The notes below the pieces were generated by a model. It saw nothing but the letters and a program-made list of their open reading frames with translations, had not been told where the DNA came from and did not search any database. Of a stretch of 64,000 nucleotides of DNA, positions 54,256-63,748 are shown piece by piece. The stretch spans positions 186,001 to 250,000 of the forward strand of contig NZ_CP114040.1 of assembly GCF_026965555.1 (NCBI RefSeq), given 5' to 3'. The stretch is from Nannocystis punicea (lineage in GTDB: Bacteria > Myxococcota_A > Polyangia > Nannocystales > Nannocystaceae). Made by a program: the position numbers and the translations under genes. Numbering within the stretch: position 1 is the stretch's first letter; every line of letters starts with the position of its first letter.

Positions 54256-55203
54256 ATGTCCAAAAAGACCGCGAAGGCCACCGCCAAGAAGTCGCCCGCC
54301 AAGAAGCCGCCGAAGAAGCAGCCGCCCGCGAAGACGCAGGCGAAGTCGGCGGCCAAGAAGAAGCCGAAGCAGCCGGCGCGCAAGGTCGGGCCGACGCTGG
54401 CCGAGAGCGCCGACAAGTTCGCGCTCTACCAGCGCTCGGTCCAGTCGCCGAGCGTCGACATCGAGTTCTTCGAGGCCGAGTTCCAGAAGCACCGCGGCCG
54501 CGCGCCCCTGAGCGTGCGCGAGGACTTCTGCGGCACCGCCCTGTTCTCCGCCGAGTGGTGCAAGTCGGACCCGCGCCGCACCGCCCTCGGCGTCGACCTC
54601 GACGGCCCGACGCTCGACTGGGGCCGCACCAACACCCTCGCCGCGGCCCCGCCCGACGCCGCCGAGCGCGTGACCCTGGCCCAGACCGACGTCCGCGACA
54701 CCAGCCTCCCCGCGGTCGACCTGATCGTGGCGATGAACTTCAGCTACTGCATCTTCAAGACGCGCGAGGAGCTGCGCGGCTACTTCGCCGCCGCCCGCAA
54801 GAACCTGGTCGAGGACGGCGCCTTCGCCCTCGAGGTCTACGGCGGCACCGAGGCCGTGGTCGAGCTCAGCGACGAACGCGAGCTGCGCGGCGGCCTGACG
54901 TACGTGTGGGAGCAGGAGAAGTTCAACCCGATCGACCACCACACGCTCTGCCACATCACCTGGAAGTTCCGCGACGGCTCGCAGCTGTACCGCGCCTTCA
55001 CCTACGACTGGCGCCTGTGGACCCTCCCGGAGCTCGGCGAGCTGCTGCGCGAGGCCGGCTTCTCGGCGGTGAAGTTCTACTTCGAGCGCGTCGAGGCCGA
55101 CGAGGACGACGACGAGTACCTGACCGGCACCGGCGAGTTCGTCGAACACACGGAGATCGAGAACCAGGAAGCCTGGCTCGGCTACGTCGTCGCGCTCAAG
55201 TGA
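54256..55203 (+). CDS. SAM-dependent methyltransferase-fold protein with histone-like tail, copy 2
   Basis: The 315-residue product opens with about 45 residues of Lys/Ala/Pro repeats (KKTAKATAKKSPAKKPPKK, AAKKKPKQPARK), like histone H1 or the basic tails of myxobacterial DNA-binding proteins. The body aligns with the previous gene: VREDFCGTALFSAEWCKSD, RTALGVDLDGPTLDWGRT, MNFSYCIFKTREELRGYFAA, AFTYDWRLWTLPELGELLRE. The start codon lies in CCATGTCC, next to CCTGTCTGAA, a palindromic-family site. The tail suggests binding to DNA or RNA, but the substrate is not identifiable. Confidence 0.87.
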   Translation: MSKKTAKATAKKSPAKKPPKKQPPAKTQAKSAAKKKPKQPARKVGPTLAESADKFALYQRSVQSPSVDIEFFEAEFQKHRGRAPLSVREDFCGTALFSAEWCKSDPRRTALGVDLDGPTLDWGRTNTLAAAPPDAAERVTLAQTDVRDTSLPAVDLIVAMNFSYCIFKTREELRGYFAAARKNLVEDGAFALEVYGGTEAVVELSDERELRGGLTYVWEQEKFNPIDHHTLCHITWKFRDGSQLYRAFTYDWRLWTLPELGELLREAGFSAVKFYFERVEADEDDDEYLTGTGEFVEHTEIENQEAWLGYVVALK

Positions 55204-55216
55204 GCGGACGTGACTT

Positions 55217-55248
55217 CGGCGAATCACCGCGACGCGGGTGATTCGCCG
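55217..55248. terminator. Perfect 12-bp inverted repeat between convergent genes
   Basis: CGGCGAATCACC (55217-55228) and GGTGATTCGCCG (55237-55248) form a perfect stem with an 8-nt loop, 13 bp after the methyltransferase stop and 55 bp before the rimO stop. It does not use the CATG arms of the other elements. Confidence 0.7.
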
Positions 55249-55302
55249 AGCTCAAGGCAGGTCGGGCAGGGATTCGCGCGGCGGATCTCTGCCCGCGTCG
55301 CG

Positions 55303-56646
<1,344 letters not shown>

Positions 56647-56720
56647 GACGGGGCAAGAGAGCACGCGCGCCCCCGGGGGTCAACGCCGGCCGGTCAAGAC
56701 CTTGCGCACGCGCGGGCGGC

Positions 56721-58511
56721 TCACATCTGCTTCGGGCAGGCGCCGCCGGCCTTCTCCAGGCCCGCCGCCCGCAGCTCGCGCCCGGTCGGCCCGTCCCCGA
56801 GCAGCGCCCGCCGCCCCTCACCGTGACCGGCGCCCAGCACGTCGCGCAGGTAGGCCTCGTAGTTGAACGTGTCCGAGTGCTCCGCAGTGTGGCAGCCGAG
56901 GCAGACGTCGACCGCGGCCTCGCGGCGGATGCCGAACGCCTTGCCCGCCTTCTCCGGCGTCTCCGCGTGGATGCTGCCCGGCCCGTGGCAGACCTCGCAC
57001 TGCACGTCCTCGAGGCCGGCGACCTCGACCACTTCGGACCCGCCGGGCTGACGAAAGCCGGTCACGTGGCAGCCGACGCACGACAGGTCGAACTGCTTGT
57101 TGACCTTCACCAGCGTCTCGTAGGCCCCCGCGTGCCGCGTGCCGGCCCAGTGCTTCTCGGCCGCGTCATGGCAGGCACCGCACTGCTCCACGCCGATGTA
57201 GCTCGCCTGACCCTTCGCCGGCGGCGGCGGCTTCACGCCCGCGAACCGCTGCTGGTTCTGCGTCGCCACCCACGCGTCGTAGCTGCGCAGCGCCTCGGCG
57301 CCGGCCGCGTCGACCGGCAGCTTGCACGTGATCTTCTGCTGCTCGAACGTGACGGCCACCGCACCGCTGGGCGCGGTGTCGCTGGCCATCGACGCCGCGA
57401 GCGCCGCGCGCTCCTGCTCGAGCCGGGCGATGTACCCCGGATCGGCGGACGGATCGGCGCGGAACTTGGTCAGCCGCGCGTCGAGCCGCTCGAGCTCCTT
57501 GGCCTGCACCGCCGCCGATGGCTGGACCTTCCACGCGTCCGGCCCGGGCATCGCCGCGAGCGCCGACGGATCGATCGACAGCCGCACGTGCGCCAGAGTC
57601 TGCGCCTGGTCGCCGGGCTCTAGCACCCAGCCGTGACCCACGCGCGTCGCCGGAGCGCCCAGCCTGGCCTTCTCGGTGCCCTCGGGGATGCCCGTCACCA
57701 CGATGTCCGCCCCCGGCACGCCCTCGGCGACCTCGACCGCCGCAGCGCGCGTCCCGTGGACCAGCACGATCACCACGTCGGCCCCGGCCGCGCGCATCGC
57801 CGCGATCTCACGCTTGGCCGCGTTCGTGGTCGGCTCGAGCGGCCCGAGCAGCTTCACCGCCTCCGGGCTCGGCTCGTGCACGGCCGTCACGCCGAGCTGC
57901 AGCGCCGGCTTGCCGTCGTGCCCCGGGATGTCGACCACGCGGTGCGGCACCACCCCGAGCTCGTCGAACGCCCGGCTGTTGGCGAGCACGCGCGGCAGCG
58001 GCCAGCGCTTGAGCGCTTCCTGCGCAAGCGGGCTGGACAGGTCGTTCGCCCCGACGCCCGCCACCAGCGAGCCGCCCAGCGAAGCGAATCGCTCCTGGAG
58101 CGCGCCGGCCCGCTGATACGCCTGCGCCCACGCCGCCTCGTCGTGCGGCGCCTCGGGCCCCTTGGGATCGGGGATGAGCAGCCCACCTGGCTCGACGACC
58201 AGGCGGCGCTGCGGATCGATGTCGTGCCCCAGGTAGCCGAACACGTACTGGAGCCCGCCGAGCGGCTCGGTGGTGCAGCCGCACGGCGCGACCGCGCCCA
58301 TCACCCGGGCGAACGCCACCAGGTCGATCGTCAGTCGCGGAGGGGGGGAGGTCGGCTCCGCAGGGCTGGTCTTGGTCGGACCGGAGCCGGGCGAGCCGCA
58401 GGTCGCACAGGCCAGGATCGCCGACGCCACGAGCGCGGTGAGCCCTGCGAGCGCGCGGGGGCGGGGCCGGAGGACGGCGAGGCCGGCGGCGCGGGGAGGG
58501 GAGATCGGCAT
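56721..58511 (-). CDS. Tetraheme cytochrome c lipoprotein with UshA-like domain
   Basis: ATG 58511 gives 596 residues; the signal ends [10 protein letters not shown] (lipobox). Residues about 60-330 resemble the metallophosphoesterase/UshA-like domain often found next to multiheme cytochromes ([20 protein letters not shown], then [20 protein letters not shown] and [12 protein letters not shown]). A coiled stretch follows ([12 protein letters not shown]). The C-terminal third has four CxxCH heme sites: CGACH, CVGCH, CEVCH and CLGCH, with [11 protein letters not shown] and AHSDTF-like spacing as in cytochrome c-554-type proteins. An envelope electron carrier is likely; the phosphatase metal ligands are not all evident. 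Confidence 0.88.
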   Translation of the reverse strand: MPISPPRAAGLAVLRPRPRALAGLTALVASAILACATCGSPGSGPTKTSPAEPTSPPPRLTIDLVAFARVMGAVAPCGCTTEPLGGLQYVFGYLGHDIDPQRRLVVEPGGLLIPDPKGPEAPHDEAAWAQAYQRAGALQERFASLGGSLVAGVGANDLSSPLAQEALKRWPLPRVLANSRAFDELGVVPHRVVDIPGHDGKPALQLGVTAVHEPSPEAVKLLGPLEPTTNAAKREIAAMRAAGADVVIVLVHGTRAAAVEVAEGVPGADIVVTGIPEGTEKARLGAPATRVGHGWVLEPGDQAQTLAHVRLSIDPSALAAMPGPDAWKVQPSAAVQAKELERLDARLTKFRADPSADPGYIARLEQERAALAASMASDTAPSGAVAVTFEQQKITCKLPVDAAGAEALRSYDAWVATQNQQRFAGVKPPPPAKGQASYIGVEQCGACHDAAEKHWAGTRHAGAYETLVKVNKQFDLSCVGCHVTGFRQPGGSEVVEVAGLEDVQCEVCHGPGSIHAETPEKAGKAFGIRREAAVDVCLGCHTAEHSDTFNYEAYLRDVLGAGHGEGRRALLGDGPTGRELRAAGLEKAGGACPKQM

Positions 58512-58678
58512 GGTCGCGGGGGCGGAGATCTTAGATCGCGCCGCCGGCCGCGCCGCTCCGCAGCAGGGGACATTGCGCACGTCCGCCCCTGCCATGCCGG
58601 CTTTGCCTGCCCGCCGGGCCGAGGTATACGCCTCCGCCAGCAGCGTTGCCCGCGACGCGGGAACCGTTGCGCAGCGAC

Positions 58679-58708
58679 TTGACCCGCGCACGGCGAGCCG
58701 TTTAGGCT
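58679..58708 (+). promoter_or_regulatory. Promoter of the rpsP operon
   Basis: TTGACC (58679-58684) and TAGGCT (58703-58708) are 18 bp apart, giving a leader of about 45 nt before rpsP. It is one of the clearest promoters with both hexamers in the window. Confidence 0.55.
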
Positions 58709-58758
58709 TCGCACCCCTTTTCGCCTCCGGCGCACAAGCTCCTTCAAAGCACGCAGTC

Positions 58759-59055
58759 ATGGCCGTCAAGATCAGGCTCGCCCGCATGGGCTCCAAGAAG
58801 CGTCCCTACTACCGCATCGTCGCCGCCGACGCCCGCAGCCCGCGCGACGGTCGCTTCCTCGAGCGCCTCGGGACCTACGACCCGCACGCCGAGTCGGTCA
58901 CCCTCAATGCGCCGCGCGTGGAGTACTGGGAGAGCCAGGGCGCCACTGCCACGGACACCGTCGAGCGCCTCCTCCGTCGCGCGCGCAACATCGCCGCTGG
59001 CAAGGCCCCGCGGGCCGTCAAGCCGAAGACCAAGAAGACCGAGAAGAAGAAGTAA
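58759..59055 (+). CDS. rpsP: 30S ribosomal protein S16
   Basis: S16 is a primary 16S rRNA-binding protein needed for early 30S assembly. ATG 58759 gives 98 residues starting with the family signature [19 protein letters not shown], then [18 protein letters not shown]. The Lys-rich C-terminus is slightly extended. It is first in the rpsP-KH-rimM-trmD-rplS-yraN cluster, the order known from delta-proteobacteria. Confidence 0.97.
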   Translation: MAVKIRLARMGSKKRPYYRIVAADARSPRDGRFLERLGTYDPHAESVTLNAPRVEYWESQGATATDTVERLLRRARNIAAGKAPRAVKPKTKKTEKKK

Positions 59056-59154
59056 GCCGTCCGGCTCGCTTCTTTCTCCCGGTCCCTCGTCCTCGCGCCT
59101 CGCCCCGTCGCGCTCGCAGGAGCCGCGACGGTGCTACACCCCCGGAGGCACCCC

Positions 59155-59412
59155 ATGCCCGCAGCGTCCGCGAACATCTCCCTCAAGGACCTCGTCGAGT
59201 TCCTCGCGCGTGCCCTCGTCGATCGTCCCGACGAAGTCCACGTCGCCGAGATCGCCGGCGAGCAGACCGTGGTGCTCGAGCTCCGCGTCGCCCGTGACGA
59301 CCTCGGCAAGGTCATCGGCAAGCAGGGGCGCACCGTCAAGGCCATGCGCGCCCTCCTCAGCGCCGCCTCGGCCAAGCTCCGCAAGCGGGCCGACCTCGAG
59401 ATCCTCGAGTAG
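59155..59412 (+). CDS. khpA: KH-domain RNA-binding protein (KhpA/YlqC family)
   Basis: The 85-residue product is a single KH domain with [20 protein letters not shown], the GxxG loop that grips RNA. In other bacteria it pairs with KhpB and binds many transcripts. ATG 59155 is preceded by CGGAGG. The 99-bp gap to rpsP and the place before rimM are normal for the cluster. Confidence 0.93.
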   Translation: MPAASANISLKDLVEFLARALVDRPDEVHVAEIAGEQTVVLELRVARDDLGKVIGKQGRTVKAMRALLSAASAKLRKRADLEILE

Positions 59413-59424
59413 CCGGAGGCCGCC

Positions 59425-60018
59425 GTGTCGGGCCGCTCCGCCGCGATCGCCGTCGCCGAGGTCTCCGCGCCGCACGGCGTCCGCGGCCAGCTCCGCTTCC
59501 ACCTCTACGACCCCGACTCGCGCGCGCTGCGGCGCGGCCTGCGGGTCGAGCTCCGGCCGCCGAACAGCCCCGAAGGACATGCCCGATCGGACATGTCCTT
59601 CGAGATCGTGACCGTCGAGCCCGTCCCCGGCAAGGCGTCCGTGCGCGTCCAGTTGGCCGGCGTCGCCGACCGCGACCACGCCGAGCGCCTGCGCGGCTGT
59701 GAGGTGTGGGTCGCCCGCGCCGATCTCCCGGCGCTGGCCGAGGACGAATTCTACCTGAGCGACGCGATCGGCCTCCCGGTCGAGCGCGCTCTCGCCGATG
59801 GCCGCACCCAGGCGCTCGGCCTCGTCGCCGGCGTGACCAGCAACGGTGTGCAAGATCTGCTCGAGGTCGAGTGGACCCGCCCCGACGGTCGCCGCGACAC
59901 CTGGCTCCTGCCCGCGCTGCCGCAGTTCATCGTCGACCTCGACGGCGAGCGCCTGCGCGTCGACCTGCCGCTCGGCCTCCTGCCCGACGCCCTCGAGGAG
60001 GGCGCAGAGGCGCCGTGA
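59425..60018 (+). CDS. rimM: Ribosome maturation factor RimM
   Basis: RimM binds S19 and helps 30S head maturation. GTG 59425 gives 197 residues: IAVAEVSAPHGVRGQLRFHL at the start, then VQLAGVADRDHAERLRGCEV, EFYLSDAIGLPV and WLLPALPQFIVDLD, all typical. The segment NSPEGHARSDMSFEIV is encoded by the perfect palindrome at 59572-59601 and appears to enlarge a loop in the N-terminal barrel. The stop overlaps the trmD GTG (GTGA). Confidence 0.95.
   Translation: MSGRSAAIAVAEVSAPHGVRGQLRFHLYDPDSRALRRGLRVELRPPNSPEGHARSDMSFEIVTVEPVPGKASVRVQLAGVADRDHAERLRGCEVWVARADLPALAEDEFYLSDAIGLPVERALADGRTQALGLVAGVTSNGVQDLLEVEWTRPDGRRDTWLLPALPQFIVDLDGERLRVDLPLGLLPDALEEGAEAP
59572..59601. repeat. Perfect palindromic element inside rimM
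   Basis: GAAGGACATG-N10-CATGTCCTTC: ten-base arms without mismatch. The loop CCCGATCGGA is itself partly self-complementary. It is translated in frame as EGHARSDMSF. Confidence 0.75.
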
Positions 60019-61385
60019 GCGGCCAGACCTTCGAGGTCTTCAGCTTGTTCCCCGACGCCGTCGCCGGCTTCCTCCGCGGCGGCCTGGTCGGCAAGGCGCT
60101 CGCGCGCGAGCTCGTCAGCGTGCACTGCACCGACTACCGCGAGTTCGCCACCGACCGCTACCGCACCGTCGACGACGCGCCGTACGGCGGCGGTCCGGGC
60201 ATGGTGATGAAGATCGAGCCGGTCGTCGCGGCGCTCGAGCACGTGACTCGTCTGCGCGGGCCGATGCACCGGATCCTCCTCACCCCTGCCGGTCCGCGGT
60301 TCGACCAGCGGGTCGCCGAGCGGCTCGCCGCGGTGCCGCGGATCGGCCTCCTGTGCGGCCGCTACGAGGGCATCGACGACCGCGTCCGCGAGCACTTCGT
60401 CGACGAGTGTCTGTCGCTCGGCGACTTCGTCCTCAACGGCGGCGAGGTCGCCGCGTTGGCGATCATCGAGGCCGTCGCCCGCCTGCGCGAGGGCGTGCTC
60501 GGCAACCCCGAGTCGGCCGCGCGCGACAGCTTCTCGCTTCAGGACATGTCCTCGCCGACAGGCTCTAAAGAGCAGGGCGCCTGGCTCGAGCACCCGCACT
60601 TCACCCGCCCGCCGGAGTTCCGCGGCCTCGGCGTGCCGGAGGTGCTGCTCGCCGGCGATCACGCCGACGTCGCCCGCTGGCGCCGCGAGCAGGCCTGGCG
60701 GCGCACCTGGGCCCTGCGCCCCGACCTGCGGCCGCAGCGAGCGCTGCCGGACGACGCGCCGCTCTACCTCGTCGCCCACTTCGCAGCGGGCGAAAAGGAC
60801 ATGTCTGAAAGGACAGCTCTGATCGCCGCGCTCGCGGCCGCCGCCGGCGAGGCCGGGGCCGAGCTGCGGGTCGTCTCGCCTGGCGGAAGGCCGCCCGAAG
60901 GCGCTGGCGTCGCCCGCGCAGCCCATTTTCGGAGCCTCAAAGATCTCGCCCGCGAGCTGCGTCGCCGCCACGGAGCCGCCCCGCGACTCGTCGCCCTTGG
61001 GCCCGCGAGCGATCTGCCGCTCGCCCGCGGAGCCGCGCCGTTGCTCGATCTGCTGGCCGCTTCGGGGGCGGGAGATCTCTCAGCGCCGCTGGTGCTGGTG
61101 CTGGCGTGCGAGGCCACGGGAGATCTCGCACGACCCGCCGCGAACGCTTCGCAAGGCCGCTCCGGGCCCTCGTCTACGGCGCCGGGCGGCCTCGAGGCGG
61201 CGTTTTCGCCGGTGAGCCCGCGGCCGTCCAGGCTCGCCTCGGGACTTGCAGAAACGCCCTCGATGAATGACTCTTCCGGCCCCCAGCCGGTGCAAGCCGC
61301 AGCGCTTCTCGCCGCCGTCGCACTGGCTGAACTCAAGTCCCGCCGCTCCACGCATCCTTCGGAGCTCCGCCATGAGCAACAGTAA
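60015..61385 (+). CDS. trmD: tRNA (guanine37-N1)-methyltransferase fused to a second SPOUT-like domain
   Basis: TrmD methylates G37 of tRNAs to keep the reading frame. GTG 60015 gives 456 residues, against about 240-260 for normal TrmD. Residues 1-250 are Trm[62 protein letters not shown] and HPHFTRP. The remaining 200 residues ([54 protein letters not shown]) resemble, weakly, the PF09936 SPOUT methyltransferase that follows trmD as a separate gene in Geobacter-type clusters. The far C-terminus is low-complexity. Palindromic elements are translated within TrmD (60541-60579) and at the junction (60797-60820). It overlaps rplS by 14 bp. Confidence 0.92.
   Translation: MSGQTFEVFSLFPDAVAGFLRGGLVGKALARELVSVHCTDYREFATDRYRTVDDAPYGGGPGMVMKIEPVVAALEHVTRLRGPMHRILLTPAGPRFDQRVAERLAAVPRIGLLCGRYEGIDDRVREHFVDECLSLGDFVLNGGEVAALAIIEAVARLREGVLGNPESAARDSFSLQDMSSPTGSKEQGAWLEHPHFTRPPEFRGLGVPEVLLAGDHADVARWRREQAWRRTWALRPDLRPQRALPDDAPLYLVAHFAAGEKDMSERTALIAALAAAAGEAGAELRVVSPGGRPPEGAGVARAAHFRSLKDLARELRRRHGAAPRLVALGPASDLPLARGAAPLLDLLAASGAGDLSAPLVLVLACEATGDLARPAANASQGRSGPSSTAPGGLEAAFSPVSPRPSRLASGLAETPSMNDSSGPQPVQAAALLAAVALAELKSRRSTHPSELRHEQQ
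60541..60579. repeat. Palindromic element inserted in the TrmD domain
   Basis: AGGACATGTCCT is followed by CGCCGACAGGCTCTAAAGAGCAGGGC. It encodes [16 protein letters not shown] between the conserved DSFS and LEHPHFTRP segments, where E. coli-type TrmD has only about four residues. Confidence 0.7.
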
Positions 61386-61785
61386 CCCGTTGATTGAAGC
61401 GATCGAGGCCTCCTACAAGCGGAGCGATGTTCCCGAGTTCCGTCCCGGCGACACCATCCGCGTCCACGCGAAGATCTCCGAAGGCGGCAAGGATCGCATC
61501 CAGGTCTTTCAAGGCGTCTGCATCCACCGCAAGCGTGGCGGCGCCCGCGGCTCCTTCACCGTCCGGAAGATCTCCCACGGCGTCGGCGTCGAGCGCGTCT
61601 GGGCGGTCAACTCGCCCCGCGTCGTGAAGGTCGAGCTCGTCTCGCGCGGCAAGGTCCGCAAGGCCAAGCTCTACTACCTCCGCAACCTCAGCGGTAACGC
61701 CGCCCGCATCCGTGCCCGCCTCGGCGGCTACGCCAACGAGCTGCTCACCTCGGGCGGCGAGTCCGGCGAGTCGCAGGGCGACTGA
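61372..61785 (+). CDS. rplS: 50S ribosomal protein L19
   Basis: L19 lies at the 30S-50S interface. ATG 61372, with GGAG upstream, gives 137 residues. [56 protein letters not shown] and [19 protein letters not shown] are canonical. The C-terminal 20 residues are an acidic Gly/Ser extension. The start lies inside the end of trmD. Confidence 0.97.
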   Translation: MSNSNPLIEAIEASYKRSDVPEFRPGDTIRVHAKISEGGKDRIQVFQGVCIHRKRGGARGSFTVRKISHGVGVERVWAVNSPRVVKVELVSRGKVRKAKLYYLRNLSGNAARIRARLGGYANELLTSGGESGESQGD

Positions 61786-61791
61786 GCCCCG

Positions 61792-62232
61792 ATGCCCGCG
61801 CCACCCTCCACACGGGTGCGCGGCCAGCTGGCGGAGGAACAGGCCGCGCGCTTCCTCGAGGCGCGCGGCCTCCTCGTCGTCGACCGCAACGTCCGCGCTG
61901 GTGGCGTGGAGCTCGATCTGGTCGGGCTCGTGCCTGCCGGTGTGGACGATCGCGTCGACACGTACGTATTCGTGGAGGTCCGCAGCCGCGAGGACGATCG
62001 CGCCGGCCTCCCGGAAGAGACCGTCGACCCACGCAAGCAGGCCCGACTTCGACGAGGAGCGGCCGCGTGGCTGGTCGGTCGCGACCTGTGGGAGACGGTG
62101 GCCGTGCGCTTCGACGTCGTCAGCGTGCTGAGCAGCTCGAGCGACGACGCGCTCGCTCCTGAGGACCCAAGCGCGAAGGCCCCGCGGATCCGCTGGATCC
62201 TCGGGGCCTTCGAAGCCGATCGCACGCCGTGA
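61792..62232 (+). CDS. YraN/UPF0102 family nuclease-fold protein
   Basis: The 146-residue protein shows the UPF0102 pattern: RGQLAEEQAARFLEARGLLV, RNVRAGGVELDLVG (the usual GEIDLI) and YVFVEVRSRE, which form a PD-(D/E)XK-like site. Its function is unclear, with DNA uptake or repair proposed. It starts 6 bp after rplS, as in many genomes, although rnhB is missing here. The last 20 codons contain a strong inverted repeat, and the gene's 3' end is tandemly duplicated downstream. Confidence 0.9.
   Translation: MPAPPSTRVRGQLAEEQAARFLEARGLLVVDRNVRAGGVELDLVGLVPAGVDDRVDTYVFVEVRSREDDRAGLPEETVDPRKQARLRRGAAAWLVGRDLWETVAVRFDVVSVLSSSSDDALAPEDPSAKAPRIRWILGAFEADRTP
62174..62212. terminator. 18-bp hairpin in the 3' end of yraN, copy 1
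   Basis: CGAAGGCCCCGCGGATCC and GGATCCTCGGGGCCTTCG pair with one mismatch around a 3-nt loop. It lies within the yraN coding sequence, 18 bp before its stop. Confidence 0.65.
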
Positions 62233-62286
62233 GGCTCAGGCGCCGGTCGTGTCGGTCGGCGTCGGCGTCGACATCGGACCCAAGCG

Positions 62287-62325
62287 CGAAGGCCCCGCGG
62301 ATCCGCTGGATCCCCGGGGCCTTCG
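62287..62325. terminator. 18-bp hairpin, copy 2
   Basis: The same hairpin 113 bp further on, with GGATCCCCGGGGCC in the right arm. It lies between the stops of the two convergent genes and would end both transcripts. Confidence 0.65.
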
Positions 62326-62348
62326 AAGCCGATCGCACGCCGTGAGGC

Positions 62349-62975
62349 TCAGGCGCCGGTCGTGTCGGTCGGCGTCGGCGTCGGCATCATCATGTCGTTG
62401 CCGCAGATCGGCTTGCCGCTCTGGTCGGTCGGGAACTTGGCGCACTCGGTGGCCGTCTCGTCGACGGCGCCGGCCGAGAGGTCGTCGTTGCACACGCAGA
62501 GCTTCTGGCAGCACAGCTCGCCGAGCGTCTGGATCGCCACGCAGCTGAAGCCGGTGGCGCAGCTCGTCTCCTTGGCGAGGACCTGCTGGCCGATGCCGCC
62601 GTCCTTGCAGTCGTCGTCGTCGCCGCAGGTCTTCGAGCACATCGAGCGCTCCAGCACGAACGTCGAGGCCAGCTTGCACTCGCCCTCGACGCACGCGAAG
62701 CGGGCCTTGCCGTCTTCGCTGGCCGCGTTGCACATCTCGTCGGTGGTGCACGGAGCGGTCGGCGGCTCCTGCTCGTCGGCGTAGACGCAGAGGAGGTCGT
62801 TGCAGCTCAGGGCCGGGAAGGTCACGACCTTGTCGGCCGGCGGGTCGACGTCGCCATGATTGCAGGGCGCGCCGACATCGCCCTTCGGACAGGCGGCGAG
62901 GAGCGGCACGAGGAGCAGGGCGCCCAACGCGTTGGCGACGGTGCGCAAGAGAGCAGGCGTGCGAGTGACTTGCAT
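62349..62975 (-). CDS. Cys-rich predicted lipoprotein
   Basis: ATG 62975 gives 208 residues; the signal ends PLLAACPKG (lipobox). The mature protein has about 19 Cys in DxDC-style spacing (CTTDEMCNAASEDGKARFAC, SMCSKTCGDDDDC, CCQKLCVC), similar to the N-terminal part of the pal-like protein at 18348. The end is a Pro/Thr tail (MMMPTPTPTDTTGA). Function unknown; likely a surface protein with many disulfides. A good promoter lies 37 bp upstream. Confidence 0.85.
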   Translation of the reverse strand: MQVTRTPALLRTVANALGALLLVPLLAACPKGDVGAPCNHGDVDPPADKVVTFPALSCNDLLCVYADEQEPPTAPCTTDEMCNAASEDGKARFACVEGECKLASTFVLERSMCSKTCGDDDDCKDGGIGQQVLAKETSCATGFSCVAIQTLGELCCQKLCVCNDDLSAGAVDETATECAKFPTDQSGKPICGNDMMMPTPTPTDTTGA

Positions 62976-63748
62976 GTGGCGTCTCAGTCTTGGCGGCCGA
63001 ACAGGTTTCCCATCGTACACTGCCGGACCATAGGGTCAAGCGCCGCGAAACGGCGGTAGAAGCCCTGCGCATCGGCCTCCACGCAGATCTCGCAATCCAG
63101 CCCCCTCCGGGCCCGCCCGTTCTCGTCCGCTCGCGTCCGCTGGCTCGCGTCGGCGTCGCCCCGACCTCGGCGGCCGATCGCGTCGGAAAGGGTCCGGACG
63201 GGCTCTCAGACCACCATTGCCGGTGGGCGCGGCACCTCGAGGGTCGGCGGACGGCGAGCGCTGCCCGACGTCGATAACCGGGATCTTCAAGTGGGCGATC
63301 TCCACCCCACCCGTACATCTCCCCCAGACGCCCGCAGGCCCCGTTCTGGCCGGTATGCCCGTGTAAAAAATCACGGCCCTCAGCCCGGGCGGCGCCGGAA
63401 TTTTCGCAAGCCGGCCGGAACCTCCGCAGATCGGCGGAAGCTGGGCCCCGTTGCAGGTCGGCGAGCGGTTCACCGGGTCCGGGGTGTGTAGTCCCGGGTC
63501 AGGGCCGCTGGCGGGTCGCTGCGCGAAAACCTCCGCGACCCTCGGCTTCTTCCTTTCCGTGCGCCCGACCCTTCCAAACCCGTCGCGGCTGGCTCTTGCG
63601 GCTGCGAGCGCGCCGCTGGTATCGTCCGAAAACCCTATGAAGGCCCGCAGTGCGCCGCGCAGGTCCACCTACCATGGCCTGCAACTTTGTGATTGAGGGT
63701 CTGCTCTCGGATCGCCGAAACTCCGCACGCTGAGGACGCATCGACCGC
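62976..63748. other. 773-bp divergent intergenic region
   Basis: It separates the Cys-rich lipoprotein from the last gene. A promoter for the leftward gene is at 63012-63039. For the rightward gene a weak pair TTGCGG (63596-63601) and TATCGT (63620-63625), 18 bp apart, is possible. AT-richer patches occur at 63362-63373 and 63400-63406. Reading frames in both directions look like shadow; I call no gene. Confidence 0.45.
63012..63039 (-). promoter_or_regulatory. Promoter of the Cys-rich lipoprotein gene
   Basis: On the minus strand TTGACC (63034-63039) and TACGAT (63012-63017) are 16 bp apart. The leader to ATG 62975 would be about 30 nt. Confidence 0.5.

Larger units (their letters stand above)
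62163..62385. repeat. 113-bp tandem duplication spanning a convergent gene junction
   Basis: GGACCCAAGCGCGAAGG starts at 62163 and again at 62276, and the two units agree almost base for base for about 100 bp. Each holds the last 22 codons of yraN, its stop, and the last 12 codons plus stop of the converging lipoprotein gene. The true end of yraN is in unit 1 and the true end of the lipoprotein gene is in unit 2. Each unit carries one strong hairpin. Confidence 0.9.

Noticed and set aside
60940..61140. Repeated AGATCTC sites near the end of trmD
   Set aside because: They are explained by common codons GAG-ATC-TC and GAT-CTC in low-complexity coding sequence; no dyad structure beyond six bases.
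63036..63668. Leftward 210-residue open frame upstream of the last gene
   Set aside because: Arg/Pro/Gly-rich shadow-like composition, no start signal, and it covers the likely promoter of the divergent lipoprotein gene.
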